Below, one piece after another: positions 54,178-64,000 of a stretch of 64,000 bases of DNA. Position numbers and translations under genes: made by a program. The first letter of the stretch is position 1. Each line of letters begins with the position of its first letter. The notes beneath the pieces are model-generated. The model was not told the origin of the DNA. It did not search any database and saw nothing but the letters and a program-made list of their open reading frames with translations. The stretch is from Lachnospiraceae bacterium (GTDB lineage Bacteria > Bacillota > Clostridia > Lachnospirales > Lachnospiraceae): NCBI GenBank assembly GCA_017552985.1, contig JAFZNO010000081.1:1-64000 (forward strand), in the 5' to 3' direction.

Positions 54178-55461
54178 TCAAACCTTTTCTATTAACGTTG
54201 CTTCTTTTTTCTTTGACAGCTTATAGAGCTCTTCCGCTGCAAGCCTTGTCTTTGCGACCACGTCGCGACCCTTGGTAAAACAATAATATAAACATTCATT
54301 CGTCCCAATGGATACGACGTCACCGATCTCATACCAAAAATAATCCGCATTGACGCTGTAGGACGCGTTTGGTGCCTGCTCGTAGTGAAGCTTTCCCTCG
54401 CATCCGTCAAGCACGAAACCGTTTGTATCATGACGTAGGGTTCCAGATCCGACCATATATAATGCCTTGGAGTCCTTTAGGATCGCAACGTCGCAGGGAA
54501 GGTTCAACAGGTACTCGCCGCTTTCAATCTCTTCTTTTACCTTCTCACGTTCCCACGCAAACCAATCTGGAACGTGAGTAAACTTTGGTTCCACGTTCAC
54601 GCCCTTTAGCCTTCCATATTCATCAAGCTCATAGGTCGCCCCGCAAGCATTACACTTTAAGTGGATTCCTTTACCTTCCGTCTTTTCTTCCGCCATGCAG
54701 TGCGGGCACTTATACAGAATCCTGTTAAGGCCGTCCGCCCGGAAAGCTTCCCCTACTTTAACTTCATTCTCCTGTTGCCACTTAAAATAATCAAAAGTAA
54801 AAGCGTCCTCCAGAACTTCATTGATCTGTTTTACCTTCGTGTTAGCCAACTCATCCGGCGTGAACAGGCACTTCATTTTACAGGAAACCTTTATGTTTCT
54901 CTTTTGAAGATTATTGTAAAGGGGATCTCTCGTAAAAGCTCCATAGGAGGTGATCATCACCACTGGACGCTTTAATTTTTTGAGAAGGACTCCCAGTCTT
55001 TCCGGGATCTTGGTTCCGGTTCCGTCCAGGGAATACCCTGCCTCGGGATACATGAGAACGCTTGCGTGATTGACGTTTAGCGCATGATCCATGTCTGAGA
55101 TGAGCGTCACGTCAGTTACAAATTTGCAAGTCGGGATGGCGCCTAAGAGTCGCATAAGCGCTTCCTTACCAACTAATGCATCCTTCGTACACACGATGCT
55201 GAAGGGCTTTCCTTTGAGCACTTCAAAGGCGATGGCAAGATCCGTAAAACTGCAATGATTCATCAGGATCATCCAAGGGCCGTCTCCCGCCTTATCCATG
55301 TCGATCTTCTCACAGGTAAACCCAACTTCCTTAAGTTCACCCTTAAGGGCAATGCGGGCAATTCCTGCCAATATTTTTGATGGTTTCCGGGGTTTCTTGC
55401 GTTCCCATGAGCGAAGGTTTGCGACCTCGTCATAGCTCATCTGCTTTGTCTTTATTTTCAT
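54178..55461 (-). CDS. PlsC-like acyltransferase with C-terminal zinc ribbon
   Basis: 427 residues. The N-terminal half has the acyltransferase motif NHCSFTD (HxxxxD type, about 68-74), a second motif MYPEAGYS (equivalent of EGTR/EGxR) and VVMITSYGAF. At about 253-275 follows a zinc ribbon CPHC...CNACG, then a beta-rich C-terminal domain (about 300-427). The usual function is transfer of acyl groups to lysophospholipids or other acceptors at the membrane; the ribbon is unusual for the family. ATG 55461 is assumed. Confidence 0.8.
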   Translation of the reverse strand: MKIKTKQMSYDEVANLRSWERKKPRKPSKILAGIARIALKGELKEVGFTCEKIDMDKAGDGPWMILMNHCSFTDLAIAFEVLKGKPFSIVCTKDALVGKEALMRLLGAIPTCKFVTDVTLISDMDHALNVNHASVLMYPEAGYSLDGTGTKIPERLGVLLKKLKRPVVMITSYGAFTRDPLYNNLQKRNIKVSCKMKCLFTPDELANTKVKQINEVLEDAFTFDYFKWQQENEVKVGEAFRADGLNRILYKCPHCMAEEKTEGKGIHLKCNACGATYELDEYGRLKGVNVEPKFTHVPDWFAWEREKVKEEIESGEYLLNLPCDVAILKDSKALYMVGSGTLRHDTNGFVLDGCEGKLHYEQAPNASYSVNADYFWYEIGDVVSIGTNECLYYCFTKGRDVVAKTRLAAEELYKLSKKKEATLIEKV

Positions 55462-55614
55462 GATTCCCGCCCCGTCCTTCCTTTCCCATGACCGTTTCCG
55501 TTCATGTCATAAATTCTGCCTTATTCAGTATATCAAACGCGGAAACTGCGGTCAATTCCGTTCTCTTTCGCCGTTCGCCATTTTCGCCTGACTCTTCCCT
55601 TTTTTGGTCTTACG

Positions 55615-55623
55615 TGCTATAAT
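55615..55623 (+). promoter_or_regulatory. Extended -10 promoter element
   Basis: TGCTATAAT at 55615-55623, 53 bases before the GH114-like gene; no good -35 box is present. Confidence 0.45.
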
Positions 55624-55675
55624 ATTTGAATTGCGGAAGCTACCGCAACACTTTATGATCTGAAAGGCGAAAGAA

Positions 55676-57337
55676 ATGAAAAAACGATCCGCGTTATCTG
55701 CGATCCTGGCACTGATCACCGCAGTAACGCTTACCTCTTGTGCCATTGTCCCTTCGGAGGATCCGGAAAAAACGCCGGCGCCGACCATTGCGCCCGGTCC
55801 GCTCTTTACGCCGCTCCCTCCCGTGAAGGAGTATACCTATGACAAGAAATCCTCCTACATGATCTATTACGGGGCATTAAATCAAAGCATCATCAATGAA
55901 GCCAAGCAATATGAAGTCGTGATCCTGCATCCGAAGATGGGCAACGTCACCCGCGATCAGATCCAGCAGATCCGTGCCAGCGGAACGATCGTGCTCGGAT
56001 ACATTGCCATCGGGGAGGATCTCCGCACTGCAGGCATGACCCCTGAGCAGATGCTGGCCGACTCGCGCTTTACCGGTGACGGAAGCGGTCCCCGGGTGGA
56101 TCCCCGTCCCGCAGGCACCACTTCCTTAGACGGAATTGACCTTAAGGGAAAGGCATCCCCGGGCGGTTCCGGTTATGCTTCTTATTTTTTGGATGACAAT
56201 AATTTTGACGGGAAACCCGACATCAACCCAATCTTCAACTGCGCCTTCACAAACATTGGAGATCCCACGTGGTTTGATGCCCTGGATCAGATGACGATCG
56301 ACGGAAACGACCGCATTCCCGGCATCCGCGAAATTCTCTCGGACGATTACGGGCGCGCCCTTGGATGCGACGGTCTGTTCCTTGATACGATCGATACCTG
56401 TGCTCCCAACATTTACACGGATGACAGCAGCCCCAACAAGACAAAATTTGAGTGGACTGCCGCAGGCGTCCGGGATTTCACCAAACGACTAAAGGAAAAG
56501 TATCCCGACAAGCTTGTCCTGCAAAACCGCGGCATCTTCTTTTACAATCCGCAGTTGCCGCATTATAAGTATAATCCCCGCGAATACGTGGATTACGTAA
56601 TGTACGAGAGCTACCATCTCGACTCCAATTCCACGGTACTTTTCTATGAGGGTTATTCCGCAGATAACCGTTATAATTACATGCCAAGGCTCGCCGCGGA
56701 GGCAGCAAGGCCGGACGGTTTTCAGGTTCTCTCCCTTGGATATGCGGAGGGTCCTGAGGAATATCATCTAAAGGAAACCTTGCTCGGAACATCTGAGGTC
56801 GGGCTTGACGTCCTGATGGAGGACATGAACCTGGCGCAGGAAGAAGCCGGCTTCATGCACTACATAACGGATGGCGGCGTCGTTCTGGTCAATGACTTCG
56901 TTATCAACCATGAATCTAAGGAAGACGTCACTGCTCCCGCTTGGAGCAACACTTACAACCCTTCCACGGCGTGGCCGCCAGAGGCACCAACGCCCCGCGT
57001 CGGCATTCAACAGGTTGTTCCCGTCAGCAAGGGCGTGATCGTGCGATGGGACGTGGCACTCGACAGAAATCACGTTGACTACGTGCTCTACTATCAGACA
57101 AAGCCCTTTGATTTCAAGAAGGATCCAAATCTGGAGAACGCTGAATCCATGGTCCTAGTACCTGAAGTTGGCGAGGGCTATGAAAACGGCGTTGGTCCAA
57201 AGGTTTATCCTTACCAGGCGACCATTGACGGTCTTGAATCCGGAAAAACCTACTATTTCCTGATCAGGGCGCGCGATGATTCCGAAAATCAGAATGAAGA
57301 AACCAATACGGTAACGCTGAAGGGCGTGCCTAAGTAA
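55676..57337 (+). CDS. Secreted GH114-like lipoprotein with fibronectin-type C-terminus
   Basis: 553 residues. The lipobox is LTSC (Cys about 22), followed by a Pro/Thr-rich linker (about 28-50). The main domain (about 60-420) is an alpha/beta barrel of the TM1410/GH114 type (endo-alpha-1,4-polygalactosaminidase family): VVILHPKMGN, GYIAIGEDLR, GCDGLFLDTIDTC and YVMYESYHLD give acidic candidates. A fibronectin III-like domain (about 445-550; VIVRWDVALDRNHVDYVLYY, DGLESGKTYYFLIRARD) ends the protein. Likely to cut a galactosamine-containing polymer at the cell surface. Confidence 0.85.
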   Translation: MKKRSALSAILALITAVTLTSCAIVPSEDPEKTPAPTIAPGPLFTPLPPVKEYTYDKKSSYMIYYGALNQSIINEAKQYEVVILHPKMGNVTRDQIQQIRASGTIVLGYIAIGEDLRTAGMTPEQMLADSRFTGDGSGPRVDPRPAGTTSLDGIDLKGKASPGGSGYASYFLDDNNFDGKPDINPIFNCAFTNIGDPTWFDALDQMTIDGNDRIPGIREILSDDYGRALGCDGLFLDTIDTCAPNIYTDDSSPNKTKFEWTAAGVRDFTKRLKEKYPDKLVLQNRGIFFYNPQLPHYKYNPREYVDYVMYESYHLDSNSTVLFYEGYSADNRYNYMPRLAAEAARPDGFQVLSLGYAEGPEEYHLKETLLGTSEVGLDVLMEDMNLAQEEAGFMHYITDGGVVLVNDFVINHESKEDVTAPAWSNTYNPSTAWPPEAPTPRVGIQQVVPVSKGVIVRWDVALDRNHVDYVLYYQTKPFDFKKDPNLENAESMVLVPEVGEGYENGVGPKVYPYQATIDGLESGKTYYFLIRARDDSENQNEETNTVTLKGVPK

Positions 57338-58178
57338 GGTGGATTCCAACTAATTCTTCACTAAATTCAAATAGTTTTTTCGCAAGTACGGCGTCTTTCG
57401 ATCTCTTTGAGGAAGGCGCCACTTTGCATTTATAAAAGTATTCTCCCGTCACGTTTTGAACGGATTCGTCCGTCGCAAGAAAGATCGCCGTTCTCGCGCC
57501 CTCCGCCGGCGTCTGGAAGAATGGTTTTATGAGTCCCGTGATCGTTTTGCCAAATCCGGTTTCGCGATCGATTCCGATGTTTGTCGCAACGGCACCCGGA
57601 TGACAGCAATTCACGGTAACGCCTTTGTCTGCCACGCGCCTAGCCAATTCCCGGGTAAACAATACGTTAGCCAGTTTGCTTTGACCATACGCCTTAATGA
57701 CGTTAAATCCCTTGTGCAGGTTAACGTCATCGAAATGGATCTTTCCCACCTTATGGGCGCCAGAGGCGACGTTGACGATACGGCCTCCCTCTCCCATCCG
57801 TTCGAGAAGCTCCATCGTCAAGAGAAAATGTCCCACGTGATTGATGCCGAACTGTCTTTCCAGCCCTTCCTTCGTCTTCTGTCTGTCCAGGGAAATAAAA
57901 CCGGCATTATTCACAAGCACGTCTATTTTTTCAAATTGCTCCTTCACTTCTTTTGCAAAGGAACGAATGGATGCATAATCCCCAAGATCGCACAGCTTGA
58001 GATACGTTCTGGTATTTCCGTCCTCCGTGAGCTTTGCATAAGCTTCCTTCCCGCGCTTTTCATTCCTGCAAAGCATGATGACCGTCGCACCTTCATCAAG
58101 AAGTGCGCGGCACGTGGCCAGTCCCATTCCGGAATTTGCTCCCGTTACGATTGCTACCTTACCCAGTAATCTCTCCAT
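57330..58178 (-). CDS. Short-chain dehydrogenase/reductase
   Basis: 282 residues. Cofactor motif TGANSGMG (about 12-19), NNAG (about 91-94), and catalytic YGQSK (Tyr/Lys, about 164-168) with Ser in VNVASGAH. The form with CRN after the second strand favours NADP. It looks like the retinol dehydrogenase/WW-oxidoreductase-like subgroup, of unknown substrate. ATG 58178 follows AAGGAG; the frame stays open upstream but this region is the sigG promoter gap. It overlaps the convergent GH114-like gene by 8 bases. Confidence 0.88.
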   Translation of the reverse strand: MERLLGKVAIVTGANSGMGLATCRALLDEGATVIMLCRNEKRGKEAYAKLTEDGNTRTYLKLCDLGDYASIRSFAKEVKEQFEKIDVLVNNAGFISLDRQKTKEGLERQFGINHVGHFLLTMELLERMGEGGRIVNVASGAHKVGKIHFDDVNLHKGFNVIKAYGQSKLANVLFTRELARRVADKGVTVNCCHPGAVATNIGIDRETGFGKTITGLIKPFFQTPAEGARTAIFLATDESVQNVTGEYFYKCKVAPSSKRSKDAVLAKKLFEFSEELVGIHLT

Positions 58179-58284
58179 GCGTTTTTCTCCTTTTTTATTT
58201 CCGGTACGTTTAATTTTTTCATATCTGCCCATACTGAAAGTATCCCTACAAAAGATGACGATACGAAATCTTTTGGGGGCTTTC

Positions 58285-59067
58285 ATGGCAATTGGAAAAG
58301 TTGAAATTTGTGGCGTTAATACTGCTAATCTTCCGCTTCTTACAAGCGCGGAAAAAGAGGAACTGTTCTCACGCATCCAGACCGGGGACGTACAGGCCCG
58401 GAAAAGGTTTATTGAAGGCAATCTGAGACTGGTTCTCAGCGTGATCAAACGCTTTCCGTCCGCGAATGAAAACGTGGATGATCTGTTTCAGATTGGTTGC
58501 ATTGGCCTGATCAAGGCCATAGACAATTTCGACGTGACGCTGGGCGTAAAGTTTTCTACTTATGCCGTGCCCATGATCATTGGCGAGATCAAGCGTTTTC
58601 TCAGGGATAACGCTTCCGGCCTTCGTGTCTCCCGCTCCTTGAAGGATACGGCCTATAAGGCGATCCAAGCCCGCGAAGCGCTGACAAAGCGTAATCAAAA
58701 GGATCCCACCATCGAAGAGATCGCCAGCGAGATCGGCATCTCAAAAGAAGACGTCGTCTATGCCATGGACTCCATTCAAAGTCCCATGAGTCTCTATGAA
58801 CCCGTCTATACGGAAGGCGGTGACGCACTGTACGTCATGGATCAGATCAGTGATAAAAAGAATAAAGAAGACACCTGGGTTGAGCATCTCTCCCTGAGCG
58901 ACGCCATAAAGAAGCTGAACGCCCGGGAGCGTGAGATCATCCGCCTTCGCTTTTTCGAGGGAAAAACCCAGATGGAAGTTGCCGAAATGGTCGGCATTTC
59001 CCAGGCCCAGGTATCGCGTTTGGAAAAGAATGCCCTTCGCGTCATGCGTGGTTATTTGACTGCATGA
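58285..59067 (+). CDS. sigG: Sporulation sigma factor SigG (late forespore)
   Basis: 260 residues. The N-terminus KVEICGVNTANLPLL is the SigG hallmark. Region 2 is NLRLVLSVIKRF with DDLFQIGCIGLIKAIDNF and FSTYAVPMIIGEIKRFLRDN; region 3 has SLKDTAYKAIQAREAL; region 4 has REREIIRLRFFEGKTQMEVAEMVGISQAQVSRLEK (seen as GKTQMEVAEMVGISQ). ATG 58285 with GGGGG before it is chosen by homology. It is not next to spoIIGA-sigE, the usual place. The 3' end overlaps the minus-strand gene at 59042 by 26 bases. Confidence 0.95.
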   Translation: MAIGKVEICGVNTANLPLLTSAEKEELFSRIQTGDVQARKRFIEGNLRLVLSVIKRFPSANENVDDLFQIGCIGLIKAIDNFDVTLGVKFSTYAVPMIIGEIKRFLRDNASGLRVSRSLKDTAYKAIQAREALTKRNQKDPTIEEIASEIGISKEDVVYAMDSIQSPMSLYEPVYTEGGDALYVMDQISDKKNKEDTWVEHLSLSDAIKKLNAREREIIRLRFFEGKTQMEVAEMVGISQAQVSRLEKNALRVMRGYLTA

Positions 59068-59539
59068 TGCGCGCCATTCTCGCATCCTTTTTATGCCATA
59101 CGGTTTCCAGCGGCCAAGGCAGACCATTCACGTACTCGCGATCCTTGGCTTCCAATCCCTCCAGCCATTTGTCGTAGCTTTCGCAGTTCTGATACCGCCT
59201 TTTTCCAAAATCGCATGGCACGTATTCCCCTGATATGCGAATGGACTTGCGGACCTGCCGGAAGCTTATTTTTCCATACGCATCCTGCACCTTCTCATAG
59301 GAGGTTACCACCTTTTCCTCCAGCTGACCAGGATCTTGCAGACAGATCGTTCCCTGATCCAAATAATGTGCCCACACAAGCTCACCAATTTTCTCCCGGG
59401 CAATGGGAAAAGACAGTCTTTCATGGATCTCCTCCACCGTGCATCCTTTGTCAGCTAACGCCCGTATGGCATCGCCAGCCGCAAATTCAACGGTAAAACG
59501 CGAAAGTGCTTTTTGAAACCATTCATCTGACGAAGTCAC
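59042..59539 (-). CDS. Uncharacterised protein coupled to sugar kinase
   Basis: 165 residues. GTG 59539 follows AAGGAG, which lies inside the end of the sugar kinase gene, and the two readings overlap by 17 bases. The N-terminal part (VEFAAGDAIRALADKGCTVEEIHERLSFP in essence: DAIRALADKGCTVEEI) resembles a HTH/coiled element. The C-terminal part has the motif YDKWLEGLEAKDREYVNGLPWPLE. I do not recognise the family. Coupling suggests a role with the sugar unit downstream of the GH2 gene. Confidence 0.7.
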   Translation of the reverse strand: MTSSDEWFQKALSRFTVEFAAGDAIRALADKGCTVEEIHERLSFPIAREKIGELVWAHYLDQGTICLQDPGQLEEKVVTSYEKVQDAYGKISFRQVRKSIRISGEYVPCDFGKRRYQNCESYDKWLEGLEAKDREYVNGLPWPLETVWHKKDARMARIMQSNNHA

Positions 59540-60485
59540 TTGTCGCTCCTTTCAGAAAGAAATATCCTCTCGCCTTTTCAAGTAGATGGCCAGGATACTT
59601 TTCCTTAAAAACTTTTTCCTTTGCGATCGCATCCGTATAATATCTAAGTCCCAATTCAAAGCAAATCTTCCGGAATACCTGGGGTAAGAGCCGTATTTCC
59701 TCCTCATCGATCAAACCATAAGCTTCGCTGACGTATCCCCCCACCAGTTCACTTGCCGCCGCTTCGTCCAACGTTCCGTCCACAATGCAACCGGAACGGA
59801 TACAGTCTGCCACGTCTTCCAGCAAAGATCCCTGCATGACCGTGTCCAGATCAAGGAACGCCTTAACCTTCCCCTCTTGAAACAATATGTTGGCAAGCTT
59901 TGCGTCACCGTGAACCACCTTTGTCCTGTCCAAGGAGAGCTTCCGGAACTCACGGATTCCCTCCCGGATCTTCCCCTCGATCAAAGCATCTCTTTGCTCT
60001 TCCACAAGATCCTTACCGCAAAGAAGATTCTCATAAATCTCATAATACCGTTCCAGATCGTGAAGCTTGGGATAAACTGCCTGCGGAGATGCCGCAAGCG
60101 TTTGGAGGATTTTGTGCATCTTTGCAAGTCCCTGACCGCATGAAAAAAGAACGTCCCTTGACAGAGGCGGCGTTTGCACGTCGCCCCAGATCAAGGGATA
60201 CATTCTCCATCGTTCTTCGTTTTGATCCGTATAAAAATACTTTCCCGCATGCGTTTTAAGCCAAGCCGGATAAGTCCACCCAGCCTTATCGCACGCCTCG
60301 GAATACAGGCCGTAATTATGCTCTAAAACAGCCACGTTCATGGCCCTACGAACGTGCTGGCACACAAAATCACCGTCTTCGGTCATGACGCGATAGGTGT
60401 CATTTATGTGGCCGTCTCCAAAAGGTTCCGCAGATAAAATCCTGCCCTTTAGAAACTCGCTGCAAATTCCTTCCAAAGAATCCAT
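59523..60485 (-). CDS. NahK-like sugar kinase (aminoglycoside phosphotransferase fold)
   Basis: 320 residues. The N-lobe starts with PFGDGHINDTYRV; the catalytic Asp is in KVVHGDAKLANILF (about 191-204) and the metal-binding loop is KAFLDLDTVMQG. This DLDT form is typical of N-acetylhexosamine 1-kinase (NahK), which phosphorylates GlcNAc/GalNAc at C1 in the lacto-N-biose pathway. The neighbour GH2 beta-galactosidase supports a galactoside role. ATG 60485 follows GGAGGG. Choline or homoserine kinase-like relatives are the alternatives. Confidence 0.82.
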   Translation of the reverse strand: MDSLEGICSEFLKGRILSAEPFGDGHINDTYRVMTEDGDFVCQHVRRAMNVAVLEHNYGLYSEACDKAGWTYPAWLKTHAGKYFYTDQNEERWRMYPLIWGDVQTPPLSRDVLFSCGQGLAKMHKILQTLAASPQAVYPKLHDLERYYEIYENLLCGKDLVEEQRDALIEGKIREGIREFRKLSLDRTKVVHGDAKLANILFQEGKVKAFLDLDTVMQGSLLEDVADCIRSGCIVDGTLDEAAASELVGGYVSEAYGLIDEEEIRLLPQVFRKICFELGLRYYTDAIAKEKVFKEKYPGHLLEKARGYFFLKGATSDFVR

Positions 60486-60553
60486 GCTCAGCGCCCTCCG
60501 CGGCGAAATCGTCGTCTTGTATCATTTGCATGCTTTTATTCAAATGCCCGTCG

Positions 60554-63634
<3,081 letters not shown>

Positions 63635-63672
63635 TTAATAATTTGACATATACTGATTATTCATTTACGCAC

Positions 63673-63978
63673 TTAAAACGAATAGGAATTCCAGTTCTTC
63701 GGCGCCGCATCCCAGCGGTCCTTCTGTTCAAACAGGAGGTCATTCATCCACGCGATGGCGTCCACGACTCCGTCCTCATCAAAAGAAAACTGATTTCTCG
63801 TCTTCTGATCCTCAGGCGTGGTAAAATAATTAAACGGCTCAGGCCATACCGTGACAAGAAGGAATTTACCATCTTCCGTCTCCTTTTTTTCCAAGCGATA
63901 TCTCATTCCCTGATGGCATCCGGTATATTCCGTTTTTTTCAAATATTCCATGGACAGAACGTCTTCCCTGTTGATCAT
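63673..63978 (-). CDS. Small uncharacterised protein upstream of lacZ
   Basis: 101 residues from ATG 63978, which has AGGAGG at 9 bases; an ATG two codons earlier is too near it. The protein has alternating charged and aromatic residues (MRYRLEKKETEDGKFLLVTVWPEPFNYF) and a polar C-terminus ending WDAAPKNWNSYSF. No known motif is found. It is 68 bases before lacZ and reads in the same direction, so it may share its operon. Confidence 0.6.
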   Translation of the reverse strand: MINREDVLSMEYLKKTEYTGCHQGMRYRLEKKETEDGKFLLVTVWPEPFNYFTTPEDQKTRNQFSFDEDGVVDAIAWMNDLLFEQKDRWDAAPKNWNSYSF

Positions 63979-64000
63979 CCGCATAGGCCTCCTTAGGCCG

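Overview
The window reads as a chromosomal segment of an endospore-forming anaerobe of the class Clostridia, most likely family Lachnospiraceae. This is inferred from gene content, not from a database match. The evidence is the spore genes (gpr, spoIIP, sigK, sigG, a ylmC/ymxH-like gene, a spoVB-like flippase), the gpr-spoIIP-lepA-hemW block divergent from rpsT, strong AGGAGG-type ribosome binding sites, frequent TTG/GTG starts, LytTR/DUF3021 regulation of an ABC transporter, and a large stock of glycoside hydrolases. I saw no rRNA, tRNA, CRISPR array, prophage or transposase gene.

Layout. 1-4.2 kb (minus): a truncated AAA ATPase behind a striking inverted repeat, then a run acylphosphatase, metallo-beta-lactamase hydrolase, DUF4037 protein, small beta-domain protein, zinc-ribbon Ser/Thr kinase and HTH protein. 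4.3-7.9 kb: a heterodimeric ABC exporter pair. 8.0-8.3 kb: a 277-bp palindromic MITE-like element. 8.3-12.0 kb: a serine hydrolase, an HTH-methyltransferase fusion, and rtcB with a small Cys-rich partner behind a peptide-plus-terminator leader. 12.3-17.7 kb: a BMP-type binding protein translationally coupled to a 1217-residue membrane sensor with a beta-propeller and an HD-GYP output, then mazG. 17.9-20.6 kb (plus): ABC-2 transporter, LytTR regulator, DUF3021 protein.

20.6-26.1 kb (minus): dprA, comM and a large secreted LRR/SLH-like protein. 26.3-32.5 kb (minus): sigK, hemW, lepA, spoIIP, gpr; rpsT points the other way. 33.1-38.4 kb (minus): a TPM/zinc-ribbon pair and the glycolytic run gap-pgk-tpi. 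38.7-44.2 kb: a PHP phosphatase, a fused NifS-MnmA tRNA-thiolation enzyme, the SpoVB-like flippase, nrdR and ylmC/ymxH. 44.3-48.2 kb: an arabinoside locus (GH43, AraC regulator, GH127). 48.3-55.5 kb: small redox, hydrolase, epimerase, lipoprotein and acyltransferase genes. 55.7-64 kb: a secreted GH114-like lipoprotein, a short-chain dehydrogenase, sigG, and a sugar unit made of a GH2 beta-galactosidase and a NahK-like sugar kinase.

The most distinctive items are the NifS-MnmA fusion, the propeller/HD-GYP sensor coupled to a BMP protein, the attenuator-like leader before the rtcB operon, the palindromic MITE with a related hairpin 31 kb away, and the zinc-ribbon kinase/HTH cluster.
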